DNA from: Allomesorhizobium camelthorni | GTDB taxonomy: Bacteria > Pseudomonadota > Alphaproteobacteria > Rhizobiales > Rhizobiaceae | Assembly (NCBI RefSeq): GCF_011045125.1 | Contig: NZ_JAAKZF010000040.1 | Coordinates: forward strand, 1-53,261 | Length of the DNA: 53,261 bases | Reading direction: 5' to 3' | Part shown: positions 42,306-51,540 of the stretch, piece after piece | Layout: each line of letters begins with the position of its first letter | How positions within the stretch are numbered: position 1 is the stretch's first letter | Notes under the pieces: model-generated | Databases searched by the model: none | What the model was told of the DNA's origin: nothing | Seen by the model: only the letters and a program-made list of their open reading frames with translations | Translations under genes and position numbers: made by a program

Positions 42306-42775
42306 TCCGCTTCTATTTTCATCCAACGCCGAACCACGCGAAAATCGCACTCTTTCTGGAAGAGGCCGGCCTGCCCTACGAAGCTATCCCGCTCGACACC
42401 AGTAAAGATGAGCAGCACACTTCCTCATTCCGAGCGATGAATCCGAACGGCAAGGTTCCCGCTGTCGTCGACACTGAAGGACCCCGCGCCCTCGACACAC
42501 GAGTCTTCGATTCCACCGCGATCCTCATCTACCTCGCCGAGAAGACAGGAAAGTTTCTGGGCACGCCTGAAGATCGACCGGAGTTGCTCTCCTGGCTGCT
42601 CTTCATCGCCTCTGGCCTCGGCCCATTCTCCGGCCAGGCCGTGCATTTCCAATTCGCCGCACCCGAAGGCCTGGACTACGAAGTGAACCGGTACCCCCGC
42701 GCTCTTTCCGTCGAATTTCCCGCCAGCGGCCTAACAAGATCCCGGAGGAGGACGCGCTATGTGCGACCGCGGTGA
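42302..42775 (+). pseudogene. Truncated glutathione S-transferase
   Basis: The first 131 residues are a normal GST: the thioredoxin-fold N-domain (IRFYFHPTPNHAKIALFLEE, NPNGKVPAVVD, DSTAILIYLAE) and the beginning of the helical domain (LSWLLFIASGLGPFSGQAVH, then a DYEVNRY stretch). After Tyr131 resemblance stops and an Arg-rich tail of 26 residues leads to the stop. The last 70 or so residues of the family are missing. It reads directly into a second GST-like start (42759), so deletion has joined pieces. Confidence 0.75.
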
Positions 42776-42905
42776 ATACATTCCGTCAAAGGTCTGGACC
42801 TGGGAGAAAGCCAGCGGCGGCACATTCGCCTCCATCAATCGTCCGATCGTCGGCGCGACCCACGACAAACAACTGCCCGTAGGCAAGCATCCACTGCTGC
42901 CACCC
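42759..42905 (+). pseudogene. N-terminal fragment of a YghU-type glutathione transferase
   Basis: From the ATG at 42759 (GGAGGAGG seven bases upstream) the frame reads YIPSKVWTWEKASGGTFASI, then NRPIVGATHDKQLPVGKHPL. This is the fixed N-terminal extension of YghU-like nu-class transferases. Resemblance ends at HPL, where LQLYSLATPNG would normally follow; the sequence is instead joined to an amidohydrolase. About 240 residues are missing. Confidence 0.75.
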
Positions 42906-43600
42906 AACACCGAATGGCCTACCAAGGCGAATACTTTGTCGAACGGTACGGGCATGGTGCCGCCCAGGCGACGCCGCCGATCGCCAAAATGCTGGAGAAA
43001 GGCGTCCACGCCTCCGCTGGCACCGACGCCACACGCGTCGCCTCCTATAATCCTTGGGTCTCCCTTTCCTGGATGATCACCAGAAAAACTCTCGGCGGCA
43101 TGCAGCTTTATCCGCGCCACAACTGCCTTGACCGCGAGACGGCGCTGCGCATGTGGACCGAGAACGTGACCTGGTTCTCAAACGAAGAAGGCAAGAAGGG
43201 CCGGATCGAGAAAGGCCAATTCGCCGACCTGATCGTCCCGGACAAGGACTTCTTTACCTGCGCCGAGGACGAGATCTCTTTCCTGACGTCCGACCTCACC
43301 ATGGTCGGCGGCAAGATCGTCTACGGGGCGGGCCCGTTCTCCGATTTCGACGAAAATGACGTTCCGCCGGCCATGCCGGACTGGTCGCCGGTGCGAACTT
43401 TTGGCGGCTATGCTGCCTGGGGCGATCCGGAGGGAGCGGGCAAGCAATCCCTCCGCCGAACCGCGGTCGCAGCATGCGGCTGCGCCAACGACTGCAGCGT
43501 CCATGGCCACGATCACGCCTCAGCATGGACGTCCCAGCTGCCGATCTCAGACCTCAAGGGTTTCTTCGGTGCGCTCGGCTGTGCCTGCTGGGCGGTGTAG
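42899..43600 (+). pseudogene. C-terminal part of a YtcJ-like amidohydrolase
   Basis: From QHRMAYQGEYFVERYG onward about 230 residues match the C-terminal half of large YtcJ-type amidohydrolases: ASAGTDATRVASYNPWVSLS (late metal ligand Asp), ALRMWTENVTWFSNEEGKKG, GQFADLIVPDKDFF and MPDWSPVRTFGGYAAWG. The N-terminal half with the metal-binding HxH is absent, so the enzyme cannot work. A possible ATG at 42914 exists but has no ribosome-binding site. Three genes were spliced by deletions between 42690 and 42905. Confidence 0.75.
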
Positions 43601-43615
43601 GGGGAGAACGGGACA

Positions 43616-44074
43616 ATGATCATCATCTCGAAGGAAGCACGTGCAGCGACCTATGCACGGCCCATTTTTACATCTCCGCCGTTGCGCTTATTCGCGTTGG
43701 TGGCGCTCTGTTCGGTGTACATCCAGAGGCCGTTCATGAAAATATACGACTTCGACGGCGCGATCGCGGAGATGAACCATTTCGGCCTGAACCCGGCTCC
43801 GCTGTTCGCGGCCGGGATCATCGTTTTCGAACTGTTGATGTCGGCTCTGATCCTTCTCGGCATCTTCCGCTGGGCGGACGCGCTCTGCCTGGCGGGCTTC
43901 ACTCTGATGGCGACGTTCCTAGCGTTCCACTTCTGGGAGCTGCCGCCCGGCATGGAGCGCATGATGGCGACCAACGGATTTTTCGAGCATCTCGGCCTCG
44001 CGGGCGCGTTCGTGCTCGTCGCCTGGCATGATCTGCGCGAGCGCGCAGTTTCCGGAAAGGTGGGTGCGCTATGA
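43616..44074 (+). CDS. DoxX-family membrane protein
   Basis: 152 residues with four predicted membrane helices, the second near AAGIIVFELLMSALILLGIF and the last near FFEHLGLAGAFVLVAW. The pattern of a charged start, four helices and NGFFEHLGLAGAFVLVAWHD is that of DoxX/YphA-like proteins. The family has been tied to thiol or quinone metabolism, but no reaction is set. A GGGGGAG ribosome-binding site precedes the ATG at 43616. Its stop overlaps the MFS gene start, so the two are translated together. Confidence 0.75.
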   Translation: MIIISKEARAATYARPIFTSPPLRLFALVALCSVYIQRPFMKIYDFDGAIAEMNHFGLNPAPLFAAGIIVFELLMSALILLGIFRWADALCLAGFTLMATFLAFHFWELPPGMERMMATNGFFEHLGLAGAFVLVAWHDLRERAVSGKVGAL

Positions 44075-45675
44075 CGGTCGCGACGGCGCCGACAAGTGGC
44101 TTCGCGCCGCTTCGCCAGAAGGTCTTCGCCGTCCTCTGGGTCGCGGCGGTCGTCGGCAACACCGGAAGTTTCATCCGCGATGTCGCCAGTTCGTGGCTGG
44201 TGACCGAGCTGTCGGCGGGGCCGGCAGCCGTCGCGATGGTGCAGGCCGCCGCGACGCTCCCGATCTTCCTCCTGGCAATTCCGGCTGGCGTGCTCTCGGA
44301 CATTCTCGACCGCCGCAAGTTCCTGATCTTCATCCAGTTCCTCCTCGCAGCCGTTAGCATCGGCCTCATGCTTTTTTCTGCGACTGGACTTCAATCGGTC
44401 AGTTCGTTGATCGCGCTCACCTTTGTCGGCGGCATCGGCGCAGCGCTGATGGCTCCCACATGGCAGGCGATCGTTCCCGAGCTTGTGTCGAAACAGGACC
44501 TCAAGAGCGCTGTCGCCCTGAACTCGCTCGGCATCAACATTTCCCGTTCGATCGGTCCGGCGGTCGGTGGTCTGCTGCTTGCCTGGTTCGGCGCGGCAGT
44601 TACCTACGGCGTCGACGTCATCAGTTATGTATTCGTCATCGCGGCACTGTTTTGGTGGAAGCGCGCCGCCGCCGCTGACGATGCACTTTCCGAGCACTTC
44701 TTTGGAGCCTTCCGCGCCGGGCTCCGCTATGCAAGGGCCAGCCGCGAGCTGCACGTCGTGCTATTGCGCGCAGCCGTCTTCTTCGCATTCTCCAGCGCCG
44801 TCTGGGCGCTTCTACCCCTCATCGCCCGCGATCTTCTCGGCGGGAACGCAGGCTTTTACGGCATCCTCCTTGGCGCGGTCGGCGTTGGAGCCATCGGCGG
44901 CGCTCTGATCATGCCGAGGCTGCGCGCGCGTTTCGATGCCGACGTGCTCCTGCTCGGTGCGGCAGCCGTCACGGCATTCGTCATGGGCGCACTGTCGTTC
45001 GCGCCGCCGCAGTGGGCGGCCATCATTGCGCTTCTTACCCTTGGCGCGGCCTGGATCACGGCGCTCACCACCTTGAATGGCGCTGCCCAGGCAATCCTGC
45101 CCAACTGGGTGCGGGGCCGCTCGCTGGCCGTCTATCTAACCGTCTTCAACGGTGCGATGACGGCGGGAAGTCTCGCCTGGGGCGCTGTCGCCCAGGCGCT
45201 GGGCATCCCGCTTGCTCTCATCATCAGTGCCATTGGCCTTGCCGCAGCCGGACTTCTCTTCCATTTCATCAAGCTGCCGAAGGGCGAGGCCGATCTTGTA
45301 CCTTCGAACCATTGGCCCGAACCGTTGATCGCCGCACCCGTCGACAACGACCGCGGTCCCGTCCTCATCCTCATCGAGTACAGGGTCGAGAAGACCGAGC
45401 GTCCGGACTTCCTGAAGGCGCTGACGAAACTTTCGAGCGAACGTCGCCGTGACGGAGCCTATGAATGGGGCGTGACGGAGGATGCCGCCGATCCGGAACG
45501 GATCCTGGAGTGGTTCATGGTGGAATCCTGGGCCGAGCATCTTCGCCAGCACCGGCGTGTTTCGAAGGCCGATGCCGACGTGCAAGAGAAGGTCCGTCGC
45601 TTCCATAAAGGGCCCGAAAGCCCGGTCGTTCGGCACTTCCTCGCGATCAACCGTCCCGCACGAGATATCCGATGA
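44071..45675 (+). CDS. MFS transporter (MFS_3/enterobactin-exporter type) with a C-terminal monooxygenase-like domain
   Basis: 534 residues. The first 410 form a 12-helix MFS transporter with the loop motif GVLSDILDRRKFLIF. After the last helix (ISAIGLAAAGLLFHFIKLPK) there is a soluble domain of about 110 residues (VLILIEYRVEKTERPDFLKA; later WFMVESWAEHLRQHRRVSKA) resembling the antibiotic-biosynthesis monooxygenase fold. This arrangement is usual in the MFS_3 family. It is likely an exporter, with substrate unknown. It overlaps the DoxX gene by 4 bp. Confidence 0.88.
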   Translation: MTVATAPTSGFAPLRQKVFAVLWVAAVVGNTGSFIRDVASSWLVTELSAGPAAVAMVQAAATLPIFLLAIPAGVLSDILDRRKFLIFIQFLLAAVSIGLMLFSATGLQSVSSLIALTFVGGIGAALMAPTWQAIVPELVSKQDLKSAVALNSLGINISRSIGPAVGGLLLAWFGAAVTYGVDVISYVFVIAALFWWKRAAAADDALSEHFFGAFRAGLRYARASRELHVVLLRAAVFFAFSSAVWALLPLIARDLLGGNAGFYGILLGAVGVGAIGGALIMPRLRARFDADVLLLGAAAVTAFVMGALSFAPPQWAAIIALLTLGAAWITALTTLNGAAQAILPNWVRGRSLAVYLTVFNGAMTAGSLAWGAVAQALGIPLALIISAIGLAAAGLLFHFIKLPKGEADLVPSNHWPEPLIAAPVDNDRGPVLILIEYRVEKTERPDFLKALTKLSSERRRDGAYEWGVTEDAADPERILEWFMVESWAEHLRQHRRVSKADADVQEKVRRFHKGPESPVVRHFLAINRPARDIR

Positions 45676-45692
45676 ACACCGAAGGATAGACC

Positions 45693-46655
45693 ATGCCGCA
45701 ATCACCCGAGTCCGAACTCCAACTCACGCGCCGCGACACGCTTCTTGCCGGAGCAGCGCTCACCGCCTCCCTCACTCTGCCGGCATGGGCGAGTGCGGCT
45801 CCATCCACCGCTTCCACGAAAGGAGAAAACCCGATGGGTACCATCATCACCCAAAGACGGAACCAAGATCGCCTACAAGGACTGGGGCGAAGGCAAGCCA
45901 ATACTGTTCAGCCACGGCTGGCCGCTTGCGGGCGATGCCTGGGAGGCGCAGATGCTGTTCTTCGGCCAGAACGGATATCGCGTCATCGCCCACGACCGCC
46001 GCAGCCATGGCAGTTCCGACCAGACCTGGGACGGCAACAACATGGACCAGTATGCCGACGACCTAGCCGAATTGATCGAGACGCTCGATCTAAAGGACCT
46101 GATCATGATCGGCCATTCGACGGGCGGGGCGAAGTTGCGCATTACATCGGCCGTCACGGTTCCAAGCGTGTCGCCAAGGTCGTGCTGGTCGGTGCCGTGC
46201 CGCCGCTGATGCTGAAGACGGAAGCCAATCCGGAAGGTACGCCGCTCGAGGTGTTTGACGGCATCCGCAAGGGCACAGCAACCAACCGTTAGCAATTCTT
46301 CAAGGACCTGACCATACCGTTCTATGGCTTCAACCGCGATGGTGCGAAAGTCAACGACGACCTCCGCGAAAGCTTCTGGCTGATGGGCATGCAGGGCGGC
46401 ATCAAGGGCGAGTACGACTGCATCTACGAATTCTCGGAAGTCGACTACACGGCCGACCTGAAGAAGATCGACGGGCCGACACTCATTATCCACGGCGACG
46501 ACGACCAGATTGTCCCGATCGCCGCCTCTGCCGAAAAAGCGGCCAAGGTCGTCAGGGGCGCCGAACTGAAAGTCTACACGGGCGGCTGCCACGGACTTGC
46601 CCAAGTGGACCCCGACACCTTCAACGCCGACATTCTGGCGTTCATCAAGGCCTAG
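45693..46655 (+). pseudogene. Broken alpha/beta hydrolase (non-haem chloroperoxidase type)
   Basis: A twin-arginine leader ([20 protein letters not shown]) starts the gene. Near 45855 an extra base in a run of C shifts the frame; [20 protein letters not shown], the oxyanion region [12 protein letters not shown] and the nucleophile elbow MIGHSTGG then follow in the second frame. Near 46130 a lost base returns it to the first frame ([20 protein letters not shown]). A TAG at 46290-46292 interrupts NR-QFFKDLTIPFYGF, and the rest, with GPTLIIHGDDDQIVP and the catalytic His in GCHGL, runs to 46655. Three lesions in a nearly full-length gene show recent decay. Confidence 0.82.
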
Positions 46656-46768
46656 GGATGGAAGTGAGAGCTTGGTAGCCGAAACAGCGGCAAAGCAAGT
46701 CACGGAGGAAGTTGTGCGTTAGGTTCTCGCGAGCCGGTCACGTCCAATTCACGAGAAGGATATGAGGC

Positions 46769-48313
46769 ATGTCGAGTTTGGTGGACACCACCGTAAACCC
46801 GGAGAATCTCAGTCCGGAAAATTCGCATCTTCCCCGGACTTGCACCCGGCTCCGACACTGCGTCGCGCTGTGGGCTTCGCGAGCCGCTCTGCTTGCAATC
46901 GCTTTGGCCTCTGTTCCGGAAGCCGGCGCCCAATCTTCGGGCGAGACCGCACCGACCGGTAAACAGAGCGGCGCCCCTGAAAACTCCGCTTCCCCTCCGA
47001 GTCTCACCAATCTCCGCTACACGGAAGACTACTCATACCTGCGGGATCCGTCCAAACGGACCGGAGCTTGGTGGGAGCCGCTCAAATATATTCCGCTCGA
47101 TTCTTCCGGGACCAGCTATCTGACACTTGGTGCGGAACTCCGGTTTAGGGAAGAGGCCTACTGGAACTTCAACTGGGGTGAAGTCCCGGTCGATAATTAT
47201 CAGTGGTACCGCATGATGCCCTATGCCGACCTGCATCTCGGGCCCAACGTGCGCCTGTTCGGCCAGATGATCGGAGCTTGGGCCACCGGCAAGGAAACCA
47301 ACGTCACGGGCGTCGACGAGACCGGATTCGAACTCCTGCAGGGTTTCGCCGATCTCAAGCTGCCTCTGAGCGATAGCGCTGACCTGACCCTTCGCGGGGG
47401 ACGTCAGTTGCTGTCATACGGCTCGGAACGTCTAATCAGCTTGCGGTATGGACCCAACGTGCTTCGCTCGTTCGACGCAGGGTTGGCGTCCATCGAAGCG
47501 GGCCACTGGCGTGTCGATGCATTCTATGCTCGCCCAGTCCAGAACGAGATCGACAGCTTCAACGACCGCTTCGACGGCAACCGGTCGGTGTGGTCGGCCT
47601 ACGCGGCCCGCGAACTGGATGAGATCAGCCCGAGCTCAGGGCTGGATCTCTACTACATCGGCAATCGCAATGCCGATGCGGAGTTCAACCAAGGCAGCGG
47701 AGACGAGATCCGACACACGCTCGGTAGCCGGTTCTTCGGCGAGGGGCAGGGCTGGGACTGGAACTTCGAGGGGATGTTCCAGTTCGGCAGTTTCAACCGT
47801 GGCAACATCCGCGCCTGGTCCATTGCCTCCGACACAGGTTACACTTTCACGAACCTGATCTTCAGCCCGCGTGTCGGGCTGAGGGCAAACATCATAAGTG
47901 GCGATCGCAATCCGTACAATCCTGATCTGCAGACTTTCAACCCACTGTTCCCGAGAGGGAAATACTTTGGCGAGATTGGCCTGATCGGTCCGAGCAATCT
48001 GATCGATGTGCATCCGAACTTGATGTTTCATCTGAACGATCAGTGGACGCTGTCAGGAGCTGCGGTCTTCTATTGGCGGGAAAGCCTGGACGATGGCATC
48101 TACGACGCTGGTGGCGGCCTCGTCCGGCCTTCTGGCGGGAGCAGATCGCGGTACATTGGAACTCAAGCAGATGTGGTTCTCGGGTGGGAGCCCGTCCGCT
48201 CGTTCAGCGCCGAACTGTCCTATTCGGTATTCGTGCCCGGACAATTCATCAAGGACACAGGCCCATCCAAGACAGCTCACTTCGTAGGATTCGAGACGGT
48301 CGTGAAGTTCTGA
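46769..48313 (+). CDS. Alginate-export-family outer-membrane porin
   Basis: 514 residues. A long N-terminal segment with a hydrophobic stretch (ALLAIALASVPEAGAQSSGE) should be the signal peptide. The mature part has the Alginate_exp pattern: YLTLGAELRFREEAYWNFNW, ADLTLRGGRQLLSYGSERLI, and repeated amphipathic strands ending in FETVVKF, with a C-terminal Phe as in outer-membrane barrels. It probably forms a beta-barrel pore for anionic or neutral compounds; no alginate genes are nearby, so the substrate is open. It is alone, immediately before a transposon end. Confidence 0.82.
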   Translation: MSSLVDTTVNPENLSPENSHLPRTCTRLRHCVALWASRAALLAIALASVPEAGAQSSGETAPTGKQSGAPENSASPPSLTNLRYTEDYSYLRDPSKRTGAWWEPLKYIPLDSSGTSYLTLGAELRFREEAYWNFNWGEVPVDNYQWYRMMPYADLHLGPNVRLFGQMIGAWATGKETNVTGVDETGFELLQGFADLKLPLSDSADLTLRGGRQLLSYGSERLISLRYGPNVLRSFDAGLASIEAGHWRVDAFYARPVQNEIDSFNDRFDGNRSVWSAYAARELDEISPSSGLDLYYIGNRNADAEFNQGSGDEIRHTLGSRFFGEGQGWDWNFEGMFQFGSFNRGNIRAWSIASDTGYTFTNLIFSPRVGLRANIISGDRNPYNPDLQTFNPLFPRGKYFGEIGLIGPSNLIDVHPNLMFHLNDQWTLSGAAVFYWRESLDDGIYDAGGGLVRPSGGSRSRYIGTQADVVLGWEPVRSFSAELSYSVFVPGQFIKDTGPSKTAHFVGFETVVKF

Positions 48314-48375
48314 GCAAGTTCCGGATCAGCGTCCATCGGTCAGCCCCCATGAGGTGATCCGCAGTGCGCCCCTGG

Positions 48376-48448
48376 TGTCGCTTGGCAGTTAATCGCAAGA
48401 ATGCGGTCGTTTCGGTTAAGTTTGGCAGTTAATTGCGAGAATGGGGTA
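48376..48448. repeat. 73-bp transposon-end-like repeat, copy 1
   Basis: Begins TGTCGCTTGGCAGTTAATCG and contains two copies of a TTGGCAGTTAAT...AGAATG motif spaced 43 bases apart. It is 68/73 identical to 53011-53083 in the same orientation. A TGTCG tip plus repeated internal motifs is the layout of Tn7/Tn5053-like transposon ends, where a TnsB/TniA-type transposase binds. Identity stops sharply at GGGGTA, 20 bases before the IS6 element. Confidence 0.7.
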
Positions 48449-48468
48449 ACGCCGAGGTCGCACGGGAG

Positions 48469-49274
48469 GGTGTTGTCACGTAAACCGTGCGTCAGCATTT
48501 TGCGGCATAGGGACGGCGGCATGATAATGCCTGCCATCAGCTACAAGCGCCATCGTTTCTCGCCGCAGATCATCGCCCATGCGGTCTGGCTGTATTACCG
48601 ATTTCCGCTGAGCCTGCGCCTCGTCGAAGAGATGCTTCTGGAACGCGGCATTGTCGTTTCCTATGAGACAATCCGCCGGTGGGGACTGAAATTCGGCCCG
48701 GACTATTCCCGCCGGCTCGGAAGAAAGCGTCCAGGCCCGAATGATATCTGGCATCTGGACGAAGTCGTCATCAGCATCGCCGGTGACATTGGCTTTGGCC
48801 GGGCCGTCGATCAGGACGGCTATGTCCTCGACGAGATCGTCCAGAACCGCCGCAACATCAAGGCGGCCAAGCGATTGCTGACGCGCCTATTGAAGAAACA
48901 GGGCGTCGCACCGAAGCGCATGATCACTGACAAGCTGCGCTCGTATGGAGCGGCCAAGCGTCAGGTGATGCCGGACGTCGAGCATCGGTCACACAAAGGA
49001 TTGAACAACCGCGCGGAGAATTCCCATGTGCCGCTGCGAAAACGAGAGCGGGTGATGCAGGGCTTCCGATCGCCAGGAAGCCTGCAGCGTTTCGTCTCGA
49101 TCTTCTCGGCTCTGCGCAACCTCTTCGTTCCACCTCGCTCAAAACGCTCCGCTCTCGCCACACATATTCACCGCCTGCAAGCCATGGCGGAATGGGAAGC
49201 TGCGGTTGGGAAACTCGCGTGAATTGAGCACCGCTGGGATCGTCGCAATCATTTTCAGAGAACGTGACAACACC
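48469..49274. mobile_element. IS6-family insertion sequence
   Basis: The element is bounded by perfect 13-bp inverted repeats: GGTGTTGTCACGT at 48469-48481 and ACGTGACAACACC at 49262-49274. It is 806 bp and contains one transposase gene. The 8 bases outside the two ends do not match, so there is no target duplication; IS6-type rearrangement (deletion or cointegrate resolution) after insertion would explain this. The right end cuts a Tn3-type transposase fragment. Confidence 0.85.
48521..49222 (+). CDS. IS6-family transposase
   Basis: 233 residues. A short helix-turn-helix region (LRLVEEMLLERGIVVSYETI) precedes the DDE catalytic core: D in IWHLDEVVI, D in MITDKLRSYGAAK and E in LNNRAENSHVPLRKRERVMQ. 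The length is standard for the family. The start could be 48521 or 48527. The protein looks intact. Confidence 0.9.
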   Translation: MIMPAISYKRHRFSPQIIAHAVWLYYRFPLSLRLVEEMLLERGIVVSYETIRRWGLKFGPDYSRRLGRKRPGPNDIWHLDEVVISIAGDIGFGRAVDQDGYVLDEIVQNRRNIKAAKRLLTRLLKKQGVAPKRMITDKLRSYGAAKRQVMPDVEHRSHKGLNNRAENSHVPLRKRERVMQGFRSPGSLQRFVSIFSALRNLFVPPRSKRSALATHIHRLQAMAEWEAAVGKLA

Positions 49275-49419
49275 GCCGATTATGCTCACGCCTCCGCAGT
49301 TCAATCTCCAGACGATCCGCCGGTGACAACGAATAGCGCCGGATCAGGCTATCCTCGTCGGCTGGTATGTCGAAAACCTTCCGTCGGTCCTGAACTTTGA
49401 AAAGCTTCCGTTTTGCCAT
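49275..49419 (-). pseudogene. N-terminal fragment of a Tn3-family transposase
   Basis: From an ATG at 49419 the reverse frame reads MAKRKLFKVQDRRKVFDIPA, then DEDSLIRRYSLSPADRLEIE and LRRREHNR. This is the start of TnpA of Tn3-like transposons (DUF4158: ..IP-x-DE-x-SLIRHYTLS...RRR..HNRLGFA). Resemblance ends exactly at the IS6 right inverted repeat, so IS6 insertion removed the remaining 900 or more residues. Confidence 0.8.
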
Positions 49420-49575
49420 CGCCCGACCCATCCACAACCAATCTGCCGGGAGCGTTGTCGAGTCGGACGGACGAAGAAATCAAAACTGGTGCCTGGCAGT
49501 GCCAATCCACAGAGATCAGAGGCTGCACATCCGAGCTCCGGCACGGTTCATGTTCCGTTCGCCCTTAGCGTACGA

Positions 49576-50766
49576 GGCCTTTATCAACCAAAGACAGCAA
49601 TAGGCTTGCGATCATGGCCTTTCCATGCGATTCTTGGAGCGTGATCTGGCGGAGATGAGAATGCCTGAAACGATGCTCGCAGCGCTTTCCAACATTCGGA
49701 CCGTTGAAGAAATGATCGTGGCCTTCCGGGATGAAGAGCATTGCCGGCGATTGCTGGAAACCATGGTGTGGCCAGAAGGCAGAATCTGTCCGGCCTGCGG
49801 ATATAAACGCTCGATCGCGCTTGCCGGCCGCGATACAGGCAAGCGGCGTGCGCGACCGGGCCTTTATCAATGTTCCAATGGCGCTTGCCGGTTCCAGTTC
49901 ACGGTGACGACCCATACCCCGCTGCACTCGACCAAGTTGCCCTTGCGTGTTTGGCTGAAAGCCATGTGGCTGATGCTCCAGTCGGACAAGGGCTTGTCCT
50001 CGGTACGGCTCGCCGAGATCCTTGGCGTGAGCCAACCAACGGCCTGGCGGATGGGTCACGCACTGCGGCTGATGGTGGCGCGGGAAGACATGCTCGACGG
50101 CACGGTTGAGATCGACCATTTCCATCTCGGGGGAAGTCCCCGAAAGCGGCCGGATGACCCACCTCCGGGACGGGGCCGGAAAGGTCAGGCGAATACGGAG
50201 AAGGCGCCGGTCATGGCGATGGTGCAGCGGCCGACCGACGTCACGCCCGGCGCTCCGGCCGGTGACGCACGGGCCGCGGTCGTGACCGGTCTTTCATTGC
50301 GTGCTGCCGAACGTGCGATTGAAACACAGATCGAAACCCACGCGCATTTGATGAGTGATGAGGTGAAGGCATTCATGGCCATCGGCGAGAGTTTTGCCAA
50401 GCATGAGACCGTGAAGCATTCCAGCCACGAATATGTTCGCGACACGGTCCACGTCAATTCGGTGGAGGGTTTCAATTCCCGCGTCCGGCGGACGATCGCC
50501 GGCGTCTTTCACCATATCAGCCCGCAACATGCCGACCTGTATTTCCATGAAATCGGCTTCCGCTGGTCTCAGCGCGTCGTGTCTGGAAGCGCCGTTCGGA
50601 AAACTCGGCACGGCCGGGAAATCATGCGAACTCTCTGGTCACGGGTGCCGCCAGCGCTGCAACTGCCGACTGTCTTTCGCGCCGCCACGGGACGTCAGAT
50701 GCGCCGAAGCCCCGATGGCGGCATCACCATCAAATCGGCCGTAGCTGTCTTTGGTTGATAAAGGCC
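49576..50766. mobile_element. IS1595-family insertion sequence with 8-bp target duplication
   Basis: Inverted repeats GGCCTTTATCAACCAAAGAC (extending to AGC) at 49576-49598 and 50744-50766 match perfectly over 23 bases. The element of 1191 bp is flanked by the identical 8-bp sequence GCGTACGA at 49568-49575 and 50767-50774, the duplication length expected for IS1595. It is therefore a complete, probably recent insertion. Confidence 0.93.
49625..50758 (+). CDS. IS1595-family (ISXO2-like) transposase
   Basis: 377 residues. The N-terminal zinc ribbon has CPACG (about residue 56) and a later CSNGACRFQF. A helix-turn-helix follows (SSVRLAEILGVSQPTAWRMG). The DDE-like core has D in TVEIDHFHLGG, D in HLMSDEVKAFMAIG and N/E in VHVNSVEGFNSRVRR. 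The stop at 50756-50758 lies within the right inverted repeat. An ATG at 49661 (MPETMLAAL) is an alternative start. Everything needed seems intact. Confidence 0.9.
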   Translation: MRFLERDLAEMRMPETMLAALSNIRTVEEMIVAFRDEEHCRRLLETMVWPEGRICPACGYKRSIALAGRDTGKRRARPGLYQCSNGACRFQFTVTTHTPLHSTKLPLRVWLKAMWLMLQSDKGLSSVRLAEILGVSQPTAWRMGHALRLMVAREDMLDGTVEIDHFHLGGSPRKRPDDPPPGRGRKGQANTEKAPVMAMVQRPTDVTPGAPAGDARAAVVTGLSLRAAERAIETQIETHAHLMSDEVKAFMAIGESFAKHETVKHSSHEYVRDTVHVNSVEGFNSRVRRTIAGVFHHISPQHADLYFHEIGFRWSQRVVSGSAVRKTRHGREIMRTLWSRVPPALQLPTVFRAATGRQMRRSPDGGITIKSAVAVFG

Positions 50767-50774
50767 GCGTACGA

Positions 50775-51540
50775 TTTCGCACTGCTCTTGTTCCCACCCC
50801 GGGTTGGTGGCGGTTGCTCGGAAAGCCAGGATTTGATCATCAGCCGATGATCATTTCTCCCGCGCCGTATCTTGAGCGCGACCAAGCGTCGAATGCGGAG
50901 GCCAACAGCTCGCTGCCACTCGGAACAAGCCGTGCGGTCGCCGGAGGGCAACACGATCGTCGGCATTATAGCGGATCAACCTAGCCCGTAGCCATCCCCA
51001 ATGTTCCTGGATGGTCGTGCGATAAATCGCTACGCCAATCTTGGATGGCAATCCGACCGATGCCCGCTTCCTTCCGCTGCCCGAGTGCCACACCGCCGCC
51101 ATGGCGCACCGCCGTGTCAGACAGCCAGCGATGATGGCCTGCCTCGATCATCTGAGCTGCCCCTCGGGCGTGCGCGCCCTCCATAAGAAGCGTGGCCCTC
51201 GATTGACAGCATGGTCAAGAGCCACTCGGTTTACCGCCAGCCTCGAATTCTCCAAGACTACAGTGTCACGGAAGCAGAGTCCATCATGGCCAAATTCGCC
51301 ACCTATCGTCACAGCTTCCCAGCACGGCGCGGCTCCGGAGCAGCTACAACGTACTTGGTTCGCTATCCACATGAGCATCCCGGCTAAACGATTCGCCCAC
51401 TATCAAACGTAGTCGCTGATCGTGCCGCCTTTTTGATGATCGATTTGGGGCCCTCGGCGGTCTTTACTCGCTCGCATACCGCAAGCGAAAAGGAACCTTG
51501 CAATGTACATCTCAGCCCCAAATTCCGAAGGTGCGACACC
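50775..51540. other. Intergenic, nothing recognised
   Basis: 766 bases between the IS1595 insertion and the glucanase gene. Reverse-strand open frames of 60-80 codons are continuous enough to suggest a decayed gene (for example SVGLPSKIGVAIYRTT near 51040), but I cannot name the family. There is no clear promoter. Confidence 0.35.

Noticed and set aside
42056-42418. Minus-strand frame of 120 codons opposite the GST start
   Set aside because: It overlaps the clearly coding GST N-terminal domain and lacks supporting motifs.
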